Shown one piece after another: positions 31,483 to 39,772 of a stretch of DNA of 64,000 nt. The stretch lies in the NCBI GenBank assembly GCA_963819845.1, contig CAWFXQ010000016.1, positions 186,001-250,000 on the forward strand. Reading direction: 5' to 3'. The DNA comes from DATAGF01 sp963819845 (lineage in GTDB: Bacteria > Actinomycetota > Thermoleophilia > Miltoncostaeales > Miltoncostaeaceae). Made by a program: the position numbers and the translations under genes. The notes under the pieces are model-generated. The model did no database searches and was not told the origin of the DNA. It was given only the letters and a program-made list of their open reading frames with translations. Positions within the stretch are counted from its first letter, which is position 1. Every line of letters starts with the position of its first letter.

Positions 31483-32801
31483 CCCCGGGCGCGGGCCACG
31501 AGGGAGGGGAGGGCGGCGAGGTCGCCGTCGTCCAGGGCCAGCACGTCGAGCAGCACCCGGCCATCGCGCAGGCGGCAGGCGACGGCCGGCTCGCCCGCGC
31601 GCAGCGCCGCGGCGAGCGCGGCCGGGTCGGCGGTCTCGAGGGCGGCCGCGAAGCTCGGGAGCTCGGCGAGGGGCAGGGCCCCGCCGCCCACCCGCCCGAC
31701 GGTCTCCGCCACCTCGCCGCCGGTCGCGGCCGCCAGGCTCCCGGCCCGCCGCCGCCGCTCGGCCGGGTCGCGGTGCAGCGCCGCGAGCGCCGGGATGCGC
31801 TCCCGCGCGAGCGCGGGGTCGCGGTGCAGCGCCAGGGTCGCCTCGAGCGCCGCGATGATCAGCTTGTCGGGGCGCAGCGCCCGCATCAGTGGGTGGCGGC
31901 GGGCGCGCGCCACCGCGTCGGCGCTCCCCACCAGGATCCCGGCCTGGGGCCCGCCGAGGAGCTTGTCGGCGCTGAAGGCGACCAGGTCGCAGCCGGCCGC
32001 GACGCTCGCGGCCGCGTCCGGCTCGTCCCCGAACGCGGGATCGGGCCGCAGGACGCCGCTGCCCAGGTCGTCGACCAGCGCGAGGCCGCGCTCGCGCGCG
32101 AGGCCGGCCAGTTGGCCGACGGGCACCTCCTCGGCGAAGCCGACGACGCGGAAGTTCGAGGCGTGGACCCGCAGGATCGCCCGGGTCTCCGGGCCGGCTG
32201 CGGCCGCGTAGTCGGCGAGCCGGGTGCGGTTGGTCGTGCCGACCTCCACGAGGCGGCACCCCGAGGCGGCCAGGACCTCGGGGACGCGGAAGCCGCCGCC
32301 GATCTCCACGAGCTGCCCGCGCGAGACGATCACCTCCCCGCCGCCCTCCGCGGCGACGAGGGCGACCAGGGCGAGCAGGACGGCGCCCGCGTTGGAGGTC
32401 GCCACGCACGCAGACTCGGCGCCCGTGAGCGCGCGCAGGTGCTCCACGAGGTGGTCCTGCCGCGAGCCCCGCTCGCCCGTGCCCGGGTCCCACTCGAGCG
32501 TCGCGTAGCGCGACGCCGCCACCACGGCGTCGACCGCCTCGGCCGCCAGGGGCGCCCGGCCCAGGTTCGTGTGCAGGATCACCCCGGTCGCGTTGACCGC
32601 CCGCCTCAGCGTGGGGCGCACGGCGGCGGCGACCTCCTCGACCAGGCCCTCGGCGCCGCCGCCGCGCGCCCGCCGGCCCGCCAGCGCGTCCCGCACGGCC
32701 TCGACCACCGCCGCGCGCGGGGCGCGCTCGAGGAGGCCCGCCACCTCCGGCCGGCGCAGGACGGCGTCGACCGAGGGCAGGCCGCGGCGGGGGTCGTTCA
32801 T
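31479..32801 (-). CDS. selA: L-seryl-tRNA(Sec) selenium transferase SelA
   Basis: A 440-residue PLP enzyme that converts seryl-tRNA(Sec) to selenocysteinyl-tRNA(Sec) using selenophosphate. It has the N-terminal tRNA-binding part (PSVDAVLRRPEV), VNATGVILHTNLGRAPL, ATSNAGAVLLALVALVA, VDDLGSGVL and the PLP-binding Lys280 in FSADKLLGGPQAGI. It overlaps selB by GTGA, forming a selA-selB operon. The selenophosphate synthetase gene selD is not in the window. Confidence 0.96.
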   Translation of the reverse strand: MNDPRRGLPSVDAVLRRPEVAGLLERAPRAAVVEAVRDALAGRRARGGGAEGLVEEVAAAVRPTLRRAVNATGVILHTNLGRAPLAAEAVDAVVAASRYATLEWDPGTGERGSRQDHLVEHLRALTGAESACVATSNAGAVLLALVALVAAEGGGEVIVSRGQLVEIGGGFRVPEVLAASGCRLVEVGTTNRTRLADYAAAAGPETRAILRVHASNFRVVGFAEEVPVGQLAGLARERGLALVDDLGSGVLRPDPAFGDEPDAAASVAAGCDLVAFSADKLLGGPQAGILVGSADAVARARRHPLMRALRPDKLIIAALEATLALHRDPALARERIPALAALHRDPAERRRRAGSLAAATGGEVAETVGRVGGGALPLAELPSFAAALETADPAALAAALRAGEPAVACRLRDGRVLLDVLALDDGDLAALPSLVARARG

Positions 32802-32820
32802 GCGCGGCGGGGCGCCTCCT

Positions 32821-33288
32821 TCATCCCGGCCGGCGCCCCCCGGTCGTGCGTCGCCGTCCCTCCCGCGTCATCGCGCGGGAGGGATCGCGCGCCAGGCGGA
32901 CGATGTGCTCCACGCGGCGGAAGCGAAGCGCCGACCAGTCGTCGTCGATGGCGACCTGGCGCACGCCCTCGAACCCGGCGGCGCCCATGGGCGCCCAGCT
33001 CTCGTCGCGGCTGACCTCGGGGTCGTGCAGGGGCGACGACTTCTTGAGGTAGGCCATCCACACCTTCGCGTCGCCCTCGGTCCCGGACGCGACCTGGGCC
33101 GCGCGCCGCTCGATCTCGGCCGCCGTGCGCACGAACGCGATCACGAAGGCGGCGCGGGCCGGCATCCGCGTCCGGACCCGCACGTCCGCGGAGAACCGCT
33201 CAAGGAGCGGCGCCAGCGCCGCCGGGGCCCCGAGGACGACGATCTCGGGCTCGTCCTTGAGGTTCAGCTTGCGCAGGAGCGGGTCCAC
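32821..33288 (-). CDS. Conserved hypothetical protein, DUF3052-like
   Basis: A 155-residue soluble protein beginning MDPLLRKLNLKDEPEIVVLG, with an alpha/beta middle (FVIAFVRTAAEIERRAAQVA, DAKVWMAYLKKSS) and GAAGFEGVRQVAIDDDWSAL near the end, followed by a basic tail. The pattern is widespread in bacteria as a small protein of unknown function; the DUF3052 label is from memory and uncertain. It lies just upstream of selA on the same strand (19 bases) and could be co-transcribed. Confidence 0.7.
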   Translation of the reverse strand: MDPLLRKLNLKDEPEIVVLGAPAALAPLLERFSADVRVRTRMPARAAFVIAFVRTAAEIERRAAQVASGTEGDAKVWMAYLKKSSPLHDPEVSRDESWAPMGAAGFEGVRQVAIDDDWSALRFRRVEHIVRLARDPSRAMTREGRRRTTGGRRPG

Positions 33289-33382
33289 GCTCCGAGTATC
33301 CCCGATCCTTCATCCCATCGGGACCTGGCGCGCGCGCCCGCCGCGTAGGAAGATCAGCCCCCCGGACAAGGAGAAGCCCGAC

Positions 33383-34169
33383 ATGGCGACCCGCGCCGCA
33401 CCCGTCCGCCCGATCCTCAACGAGCAGCTCGAGGAGCTGCTCTCCCTCGTCAAGAGCGCCGACAGCGTCGAGCTCAAGCTCACCGTCCCCGAGTCGAGCC
33501 AGCGGTCGACCGTGCACGCGCTCGGGATGGACCCGCTCGACGCCCAGATCCGCCAGGTGTTCTTCTTCGACACCCCGGACCTCCGGCTCGACAAGGCCGG
33601 GGTCGTGGTGCGGGCGCGCCGGGTGCAGGGCCGCGGGGACGACACGGTGGTCAAGCTGCGCCCGGTGGTGCCCGAGACCCTTCCCGCACGGCTGCGCGCG
33701 CTGCCGGTCATTCGGCGTCGAGGTCGATGCCATGCCGAGCGGCTTCGTCTGCTCCGGCTCGCTGAAGGGCGTGCCGAAGGGCGCCGACGCGGTCAGGAGG
33801 ACGCTGCTCGGGAAGCGCCCCCTGCAGAAGCTGTTCGACAAGGAGCAGCGGGCCCTGTTCGAGGAGCACGCGCCGGATGGGATCGGCCTCGAGGACCTCG
33901 TCACGCTCGGCCCCATCCCGCTCCTCAAGCTGAAGATGTCGCCGAAGGCCCTCGGCCGCCGGGTCGTCGCCGAGCTCTGGCTCTACCCCGACGGTGCCCG
34001 CATCCTCGAGCTGTCGACCAAGTGCGCCCCACGGGACGCGCTGCCGGTCGCCCTCGAGACGCGGGGCTACCTCACGGACATGGGGGTCGACCTCAGCGGC
34101 AAGCAGCAGACCAAGACCCGCACCGCCCTGAACTTCTTCTCCAAGGAGCTGAAGGCCGCCGCCGCCTGA
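33383..34169 (+). CDS. CYTH-domain protein, apparent frameshift
   Basis: A protein of the CYTH (adenylate cyclase/thiamine triphosphatase) superfamily. From ATG 33383 (ribosome site AAGGAG at about 33367) the first frame gives SVELKLTVPE, RQVFFFDTPDLRLDKAGVVV and DDTVVKLRPV. From about 33708 the second frame continues FGVEVDAMPSGFVCSGSLKG, LKLKMSPKALGRRVVAELWLYPDG and LELSTK. Together they form the beta-barrel tunnel. The frames meet near GTCATTCGG at 33706-33714 with one extra or two missing bases. The substrate is probably a triphosphate or polyphosphate (family knowledge). Confidence 0.75.
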
Positions 34170-34198
34170 CCGGCGTGACGACGCGGTGTCCGATCGGT

Positions 34199-34219
34199 GG
34201 CCCGGCGTGACGCCGGGCC
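34199..34219. terminator. Perfect 9-bp hairpin between convergent genes
   Basis: GGCCCGGCG-TGA-CGCCGGGCC is a perfect inverted repeat with a 3-base loop, 30 bases after the CYTH stop and at the 3' end of the convergent methyltransferase. There is no T-tract on either side. The position fits a bidirectional terminator or mRNA 3' protection structure. Confidence 0.5.
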
Positions 34220-34913
34220 ACAGGATGAGGACCTCGTTCCCGCCGCGCTGGAACTCGTAATCCACCGGGCGCACCTCGCTCTCGACGCCGTCGCGGGCCA
34301 GGCGCCGCCGCAGCTCGTCGATGCCGGGATGGCGGACGTAGGCGGTGTCGATCAACGGGTAGACGCGCACCTCCTCGCGCGCCACCCGCAGGAGCTCGCG
34401 CAGCGAACGCTCGTGGTCGTCCAGGTCCAGGTGGTCGGGGTAGGCGAACAGGAGGTACGCGGACAGCGCGAGCCGGAACTCGCCGTCGGGGAACGGCAGG
34501 TCCGGGAGCGCCGCCGCGACGTAGCGCTCGTCGGCGCCGGCGAAGTCGCGCGCGAAGCGCTCGAGCGCCGTCGTACGGCGCCGCCGCAGGTCGTCGAGCG
34601 AGGAGAAGAAGGTCCAGACGTAGGACTGGCGGTTCTCCTCCAGATAGGCGATGCCGCGCTCGAGCCCGGCGCCGCAGCGCGCGACGACCTCGCCGGGGTC
34701 CAGCGCGTACGCCGGGTCGGCGCTCACCGCCCGGCCGCCGCGGGCCCGCACCTCCGCCGCGAACGGGCCGGCCCCGCCGGGGCAGTCGAGGACCGCCCCG
34801 GCGAGGACCTCCGGCTCGCCGAGCCCGAACATCGCGAGGTACTCGTCGTAGGGCCGGCCGCTGACGATGATGTCGCCGAGCCCGCGCGGCCCGCCCTCGG
34901 CGCCGCGGCTCAG
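34200..34913 (-). CDS. SAM-dependent methyltransferase-like protein, CTG start, 3' end unclear
   Basis: The protein contains IIVSGRPYDEYLAMFGL, motif I AGAVLDCPGGAGPFAAEVRARGGRAVSADPAYAL, a middle LPDLPFPDGEFRLALSAYLLF (post-motif strand with a late catalytic region) and VRPVDYEFQRGGNEVLILWPG. It resembles small methyltransferases with a DCPGG glycine loop. No ATG or GTG precedes the fold. A CTG at 34913 overlaps the stop of the SRPBCC gene as CTGA, mirroring the GTGA couplings elsewhere. The frame stays open past the hairpin at 34199 into the antisense of the CYTH gene, so the stop is uncertain. Confidence 0.68.
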
Positions 34914-35398
34914 CGGAGCGACACCGCGACCTGCTCCAGCAGGTCCATCGCGTCCTGCATGCCGGCCTCCATCCCGGAGGCGATGTGCGCGTCGCGGTGC
35001 TCCTTGGTGGCGTGCTGCACCAGCACCGTCAGGGTCGTGCGGCCGCCCGCCTCGGCCAGAGTCAGCGTGTTCAGCGCCTCGGCGTCGGGCATGCCCTCGT
35101 AGACCTCGGTCGAGACGATGCGCTCGTCGGGGACGATCTCCCGGTACTCGCCGTGGAAGCCGACCTCGAACCCGTCCTCGGTCACCATGACGTAGCGCCA
35201 CCCGCCGCCGACGCGGAGGTCGATGTCGGCCACGGTCACCTCGCCGCGCTTGGCGTTCCACCAGCGCTTCACCAGCTCGGGCGTCGTCCAGGCCCGGTAG
35301 ACCAAGTGCCGGGGCGCGTCGAACTCCCTCGTGATCAGGATCTGATCGTCGGCCGGGAGGCTCACCGTCGCCGTTCCGCTACTCGTCATCGCCATCAT
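34910..35398 (-). CDS. AHSA1/SRPBCC domain protein
   Basis: A 162-residue helix-grip protein: ILITREFDAPRHLVYRAWTTPELVKRWWNAKRGEV at the N-terminus, VGGGWRYVMVTEDGFEVGFHGEYREIVP, and the C-terminal helix HIASGMEAGMQDAMDLLEQVA. This is the activator-of-Hsp90-like SRPBCC group often encoded with an ArsR regulator. Here the ArsR gene overlaps it by 20 bases upstream. The ligand is unknown. Confidence 0.9.
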   Translation of the reverse strand: MMAMTSSGTATVSLPADDQILITREFDAPRHLVYRAWTTPELVKRWWNAKRGEVTVADIDLRVGGGWRYVMVTEDGFEVGFHGEYREIVPDERIVSTEVYEGMPDAEALNTLTLAEAGGRTTLTVLVQHATKEHRDAHIASGMEAGMQDAMDLLEQVAVSLR

Positions 35399-35738
35399 TC
35401 TCCTCCTCCTCCGTGTTCTTGAGCTCCTCGAGCACGGCGTCGAGCTGGCCGAACCGCTCCGACCAGGTGCGCTCGTAGTCCTTTACCCAGTCGTGGATGG
35501 GCTTCAGCGCCCTCCCGTTGAGCCGGTAGAGCCGCCGGCGCCCGTCCTCGCGCACCTCGACCGCCCCGACCTCGCGGAGCACGCGGAGGTGCTTGGACAC
35601 CTGCGGCTGGCCCAGCCCGAGCAGGCGGACGAGGTCGTTCACCGGCCGCTCGCCGCTGGCGAGCAGGTCCAGGATCTGCCGCCGCCGGGGCTCCGCCACC
35701 GCGTTGAACGCATCCGCCGTCGTCGCCGCCCGTGCCAT
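35379..35738 (-). CDS. ArsR-family transcriptional regulator
   Basis: A 119-residue winged-helix repressor: FNAVAEPRRRQILDLLASGERPVNDLVRLLGLGQPQVSKHLRVLREVGAVEVREDGRRRLYRL. There are no Cys in the helix usually used for metal sensing, so it is not an arsenic or zinc sensor; this subgroup pairs with AHSA1/SRPBCC proteins. ATG 35738 lies 10 bases from a 22-bp palindrome, its probable operator. The C-terminus is very acidic. It is probably autoregulated. Confidence 0.93.
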   Translation of the reverse strand: MARAATTADAFNAVAEPRRRQILDLLASGERPVNDLVRLLGLGQPQVSKHLRVLREVGAVEVREDGRRRLYRLNGRALKPIHDWVKDYERTWSERFGQLDAVLEELKNTEEEENDGDDE

Positions 35739-35747
35739 GTGAGGAAT

Positions 35748-35769
35748 CATATACCGATATCGGTATATG
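35748..35769. promoter_or_regulatory. 22-bp perfect palindrome, likely ArsR operator/promoter
   Basis: CATATACCGAT followed by its exact complement forms a perfect 22-bp palindrome immediately upstream of the ArsR start codon. It is strikingly AT-rich in this GC-rich region and includes TATACC/TATATG sequences that could serve as a -10 element on either strand. It is placed to repress the ArsR-SRPBCC operon and perhaps also the divergent methyltransferase at 35851. Confidence 0.75.
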
Positions 35770-35850
35770 TCAACGCGGACGTTCGAGCCTGGACACGCCC
35801 CCGGGCTCGGGTGTTTGCGCCCGCAGGCCGGGCGGGGAGATACTGCCGGC

Positions 35851-36652
35851 GTGTCGCAGGAGGAGTACCTGCTGGCCAACCAACGCTCGGAGTTGGAGCG
35901 CCTGCAGCTGCAATCCCACGTGTGGGAACCCACCGGTCGGCAGCTCCTTTCGAAGACCGGCGGCGGATCGGGCGGGCGCGCCCTGGACGTCGGCTGTGGA
36001 GCCATGGGCTGGCTTCGGATCCTCAGCGAGTGGGTCGGCCCCTCCGGCCAGGTCGTCGGCGCCGACATCGACGAGGGACTGCTCGATGCCGCTCGTTCAT
36101 TCCTGGAGGCAGAAGGGATCTCCAACGTCGAGCTCGTGGTCGATGATCTGTTCGACAGCAAGCTGGAGCCGCAATCGTTCGATCTCGTCCATGCCCGCTA
36201 CCTGATCGCTCCGCTCGGACGCGGCCCCGAGCAGGTGGCCTCGCACCAGCGGTTGGTCAGGCCGGGTGGCTCACTGGTTCTGGAGGAGTGGGACCTGGGC
36301 TCGTGGCACCTCAATCCCCCGGCCCCTGCGGCTGGGCGACTGATCCGAATTGCTCTCCGAGATCTTCGCCCGCCTGGGCGGCGAGGCGGGCCGCGGACTA
36401 CCTGAACTGCTCCGCGGAATCGGTGTTGAGGAGCCAGAGATCGACGCACACGTGATCGCGCTCACACCCGGCCACCCCTACTTGCGACTGCCGCTTCAGT
36501 TCAGCGCCGCGCTCGAGTCGCGGCTGCTCGAGACGCTGAGCGAGGCCGAGCTTGCTTCGCTCCGCCGCGAGGCCGAGACCGAGTTGGCCGAGCCGGGCAG
36601 ATGGGGCACGACCTTCACCCTGATCCAGAGTTGGGGGATCCTCGAAGGCTGA
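35851..36652 (+). CDS. SAM-dependent methyltransferase, apparent frameshift
   Basis: A protein of about 265 residues if two frames are joined. The first (GTG 35851) has SQEEYLLANQRSELERLQLQ, motif I ALDVGCGAMGWLRIL, VVGADIDEGLLDAARSF and LVVDDLFDS. The frame breaks near CGAATTGCTC at 36345-36354 and continues LLSEIFARLGGEAGRG, HPYLRLPLQFSAALESRLLE and GTTFTLIQSWG to 36652. This is the C-terminal cap seen in MDMPI/UbiE-like methyltransferases. Codon use is less GC-rich than neighbours. Either an indel error or a recent frameshift. Confidence 0.72.
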
Positions 36653-36699
36653 GAGGTGGTCGGGACGCGACCGGCGGCCCCGCGAGCCGCGACCGGGCG

Positions 36700-37539
36700 T
36701 CAGGACGCCGAGACCACGAGGGAGACGCCGGGCAGGGCGATCCCGTCGTCGCCCGCGAACGAGGCCGCGCGCTCGGCGATCAGGGCGCGCACGCGCGCCC
36801 GCTCGGCGTCGTCGAGGCGGGCCAGCACCATCGCGATCGCGCCGGCCGCCTCGGTGATGTAGGCCCAGTAGTCGCCGGCATCGGCGAAGCGCCAGGTCAA
36901 CGGGACGGGGTCGATGCGCGGCTCCGAGAAGCCGGCGCCGGCGAGCAGGCCGCGCAGGCGGTCGGGGTGGGCGAGGGCGAGGATGCCGGGGCCGCCCCGC
37001 TCGGGCGGCGACATGTGGCCGCGCTCCTGGAGGACGCGCGCGGGCAGCGCAGCCCAGGGGTTCTCCTCGGGGCCGGAGAAGACCGCGCAGGCGAGGCGCC
37101 CGCCCGGGCGCAGCACGCGGCGGGTCTCGGCCAGCGCGGCGGCCGGGTCGGCCATCAGCATGTAGCCCCAGCGACACAGCACGCCGCCGACGGCGTCGTC
37201 GTCGAGGGCGATGCGCTCGGCGTCGAGCACCCGGCACTCGACGTTCACCAGGCCGATCCGGGCGGCGTTGCGCCGGGCCGCCTCGACCATCGCGTCGGAG
37301 AAGTCGCTCACGATCACCCGGCCGCCCGGCCCGACGAGGGCGGCCGCGGCGAAGCCCACAGCGCCCGAGCCGGCGGCCAGATCGAGGATCGTCTCGCCCG
37401 GCCGGGGCGCGAGGCGCTCGAGCATCCGGTCGGTGACCGGCCGCGCGATCCGCTCGAAGTAGGCCGAGCGCCGGTCCCAGCCGGGCGCCATGGCCGACCA
37501 CACCTCGCGGCTGGCTCGCCGATACTCCTCGGCGTCCAT
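36700..37539 (-). CDS. UbiE/COQ5-like methyltransferase
   Basis: A 279-residue methyltransferase: REVWSAMAPGWDRRSAYFER, motif I ILDLAAGSGAVGFAAAALVG, VIVSDFSDAMVEAARRNA, and LCRWGYMLMADPAAALAETRRVLRPGGRL. The start is ATG 37539 (MDAEEYRRASREVWSAM); the frame is open further upstream without resemblance. It is the last backbone gene before the tRNA-derived boundary at 37695. Confidence 0.92.
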   Translation of the reverse strand: MDAEEYRRASREVWSAMAPGWDRRSAYFERIARPVTDRMLERLAPRPGETILDLAAGSGAVGFAAAALVGPGGRVIVSDFSDAMVEAARRNAARIGLVNVECRVLDAERIALDDDAVGGVLCRWGYMLMADPAAALAETRRVLRPGGRLACAVFSGPEENPWAALPARVLQERGHMSPPERGGPGILALAHPDRLRGLLAGAGFSEPRIDPVPLTWRFADAGDYWAYITEAAGAIAMVLARLDDAERARVRALIAERAASFAGDDGIALPGVSLVVSAS

Positions 37540-37662
37540 CGCCGCCGACGCTATCTGCCCGGGGCCGCGAGCGCACCCACCATCCGAACGGACCACCCGT
37601 CCGGCCGAGGGCGCGGTCAACCCGTCTCTCAACCGCGGGGAGCTCCGCCAGGCGGAACGGGA

Positions 37663-37687
37663 AAGGCCCCGGTTCTTGCAGGGCCTT
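37663..37687 (-). terminator. Hairpin next to the left tRNA-Asn fragment
   Basis: AAGGCCC and GGGCCTT (37663-37669 and 37681-37687) form a 7-bp stem; on the minus strand it is followed by TTTC. It lies 8 bases beyond the tRNA 3' fragment and probably is the original terminator of the chromosomal tRNA-Asn transcript, now separated from the gene by the island. Confidence 0.5.
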
Positions 37688-37694
37688 CGTCTGA

Positions 37695-37736
37695 CTCCTC
37701 GGGAGGGACTCGAACCCCCAACCCTCCGGTTAACAG
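37695..37736 (-). repeat. Left attachment site: 3' fragment of tRNA-Asn
   Basis: These 42 bases are identical to 59863-59904, the 3' part of the intact tRNA-Asn from the first base of the anticodon loop (CTGTTAA) to the discriminator. Beyond 37736 the similarity ends abruptly. A tRNA 3' fragment starting in the anticodon loop is the usual product of tyrosine-recombinase integration. With the intact gene it bounds a 22.2-kb island. Confidence 0.92.
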
Positions 37737-37879
37737 TTCACCTTTGACACGAAATCAGAGGTGAACTGTATCCGGCCTGGGAGCTGAGATCTCAGATGCA
37801 GACTGGGATCTCAGCGTCCGCGAGAACATATGATGAAGTCCTCTGAGATTGCTGAAGTGACATGAAATCCGGCGCTTGG

Positions 37880-37898
37880 GGTCACGGTGGGGTCACGG
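37880..37898. repeat. 19-bp repeat near left island end
   Basis: GGTCACGGTGGGGTCACGG is itself a tandem of GGTCACGG units and recurs exactly at 59773-59791 near the right end. Its position close to the attachment sites suggests arm-type integrase binding sites; at the right end it lies in the recombinase tail coding region. Confidence 0.6.
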
Positions 37899-37925
37899 CG
37901 CGGGCGTGGCCGGAGGACGCGACGC

Positions 37926-38335
37926 CTACATGGCCACGCAGCGGATGACGTCCCGTCTGGCCAGCATGACGACCAAGCCGAGGCCCCCGCGCCCGTCGCC
38001 CACGACGAGCGCGGCGCTGTCACCGAACGCGTCCATGCCCGACAGGAACCAGGCCGCGGCCGCGCGCTGCATCTGGGACGGAAGGGGCCGCCGACCAGCC
38101 GCCCACAGCGCTCATCGTAGGCGCGCACGCTCGCCTGCGAGACGTCGCAAGCCGGTCGGCCGCACAGGGAGCTCACCCAGACCAGATCGCTCGCCACCGC
38201 TATGCCCCACGGCGCGATCGGACCGGTCATCGCCTGCCGCAGCGTCCCCGCCCGGCCATCGAGCAGCAGGAGCCTCGAGCCGTACGGCTGGCGCGCGGCG
38301 AGCACCCACAGGCCCTCGGCCCCGCCCGGGGGCGG
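37926..38335 (-). pseudogene. C-terminal fragment of a beta-propeller-like protein
   Basis: The minus-strand reading gives GLWVLAARQPYGSRLLLLDG, GPIAPWGIAVASDLVWVSSL and ASVRAYDERCGRLVGGPF, the blade pattern of NHL/YncE-like propellers. A one-base shift near 38085 is needed to continue QMQRAAAAWFLSGMDAFGD and ALVVGDGRGGLGLVVMLARR to a stop at 37926. No start codon or signal sequence is present; the N-terminal part is missing at the junction with the lipoprotein gene end at 38338. Confidence 0.55.
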
Positions 38336-38337
38336 AG

Positions 38338-39609
38338 TTAGCGCCGAAGCGTCCCGCGCCGGACGATGTTGCGTCCCTGGACCCTGATCACGATGCGGTA
38401 GGCGCCGGGCACGAGCTTCTTCGAGCGCAGGACCACCCGGGTCGGCCCGGGCACACGCAGCCGCGTCGTGCGGACCGCCTTCGCCCTGCGGGCCCGCCCT
38501 TGGAAGAGCGAGACCCGCGCCGACACGCGCCTGGTGGAGCCGATCAGGACCACGATGCCGCGCCGGCGGGCCGCCGCGAGGGCCAGGCCCCGTGGCAGCA
38601 CCACGCTCAGCCGCGCCCGCGCCGCCCCGCCGGCCACGCCACCCGCCGGCGCGGCGGTCACGTTCAGGCGCCGCGTGCCCGTGCGCACCTGGCCGTTGGC
38701 CAGGCGGGCGGTGAAGGTCACGTCGTATCCCCCGGGGGCGGCGCTCGCCGGCACGCCCACCGCCACCGGGATCACCGTGTCGCTGTCGGCCGGCGGCGCC
38801 AGTGTCGGCGGATTCGGCACCGCGGCGGCGCCGGGCAGGGTGGTCGTGGCGGCGAGGCTGAAGTTGGCCGCCGTCCCGGCCGTCCCCGCGTAGCGCAGCG
38901 TGAACGGGACCGTGGCCAGCGATCCCCGCGGCGCGCTCACCGGGCCTGCGGCGAGCACCCCGAGGTCGCGCGTGTCACGTTGGAAGTCGGTCGCCACCGC
39001 GGCGAGCGCGGGGTCGTCGACGCAGATGCTCCCGTCGCCGCTGTCGGCGTTGAGCGCCGCCCCGCAGGTCACCGGGCGCTCGGCCGGCCACGTCGCGCTG
39101 ATGAGCCGGAGGCCGACCACGGGACGGTGGGGGAACGGGCCGGGGAACGGGCTGCCGTTCGCGCCGCGATCGAGCGCGAACTGGGGCTTGACGGTGGCCC
39201 GCTGGACCCCCGCGGTGGTGTAGTTGACGACCCCGGTGATGTAGCCGACCCACTTCCGGGACGCGTCGGTGGGCGCCAGCCGCTCGAGCTCGGCCGCATA
39301 GCCCGGGCTCTGGGCGAAGGCGAGCGCCTCCGGCCCGGTCGAGGTGAACGTCGCCGGCGGCGTCGAGCCGGTCGGGATCCGGAAGCCCAGGAGCACCTGG
39401 GCCGGGAGGTCGCCCGACGGGCCGCCGACCCCCGCCGGGCAGCCGGCCGAGCCGGAGGCGCAGAGCTCCTGCTCGATCTCCACGTTGCCGACGACGTCGA
39501 GCTGCGCGGAGAAGCCGTTGCGGATGCCGACGCAGCCGCCGAGGGCCATCACGGCCGCCGCCAGCAGCGCCGTGAGGAGGACGGGGCGCCATCTGAGGCT
39601 CGCTCGCAT
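38338..39609 (-). CDS. Secreted lipoprotein with Ig-like/CARDB-like domains
   Basis: A 423-residue protein with a lipoprotein signal (RPVLLTALLAAAVMALGGC, lipobox LGGC with acylated Cys at about residue 25). The middle is a beta-rich domain with paired Cys (ELCASGSAGC, VTCGAALNADSGDGSICVDD). A CARDB/NEW3-like strand pattern follows (PFTLRYAGTAGTAANFSLAA, APGGYDVTFTARLANGQVRT), then a basic beta-rich C-terminus (VPGAYRIVIRVQGRNIVRRG). ATG 39609 is at the signal peptide start. Function unknown; probably exposed on the outer side of the membrane. Confidence 0.8.
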   Translation of the reverse strand: MRASLRWRPVLLTALLAAAVMALGGCVGIRNGFSAQLDVVGNVEIEQELCASGSAGCPAGVGGPSGDLPAQVLLGFRIPTGSTPPATFTSTGPEALAFAQSPGYAAELERLAPTDASRKWVGYITGVVNYTTAGVQRATVKPQFALDRGANGSPFPGPFPHRPVVGLRLISATWPAERPVTCGAALNADSGDGSICVDDPALAAVATDFQRDTRDLGVLAAGPVSAPRGSLATVPFTLRYAGTAGTAANFSLAATTTLPGAAAVPNPPTLAPPADSDTVIPVAVGVPASAAPGGYDVTFTARLANGQVRTGTRRLNVTAAPAGGVAGGAARARLSVVLPRGLALAAARRRGIVVLIGSTRRVSARVSLFQGRARRAKAVRTTRLRVPGPTRVVLRSKKLVPGAYRIVIRVQGRNIVRRGTLRR

Positions 39610-39730
39610 CAGGGTCGAACCTACCCGGCTCGGGAGTCGGCGTCGACCCCGCCGAACGGGGGGTCGAGCGACGGTCGCCGCGCGGGCGAGGCGCCACCGG
39701 CCAGACGTCGGCCGTGCAGGGAAACGGGAG

Positions 39731-39772
39731 CACGCGCGGCAGGATTCGAACCTGCGACCGCTGGCTCCGGAG
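39731..39772 (-). repeat. 3' fragment of a tRNA-Arg (CCG-type)
   Basis: Read on the minus strand, CTCCGGAGCCAGCGG followed by the T arm GCAGG-TTCGAAT-CCTGC and CGCGCGT-G is the 3' 42 bases of a tRNA-Arg from the anticodon loop onward. The sequence before it does not continue the tRNA. Like the tRNA-Asn fragment it begins at anticodon-loop position 32, as expected of an attachment site. No intact tRNA-Arg is in the window. Confidence 0.75.

Noticed and set aside
37740..37880. AT-richer stretch with GAGATCTCAG/GGGATCTCAG near the left island end as a phage operator
   Set aside because: The repeats are short and imperfect and no repressor gene is beside them.
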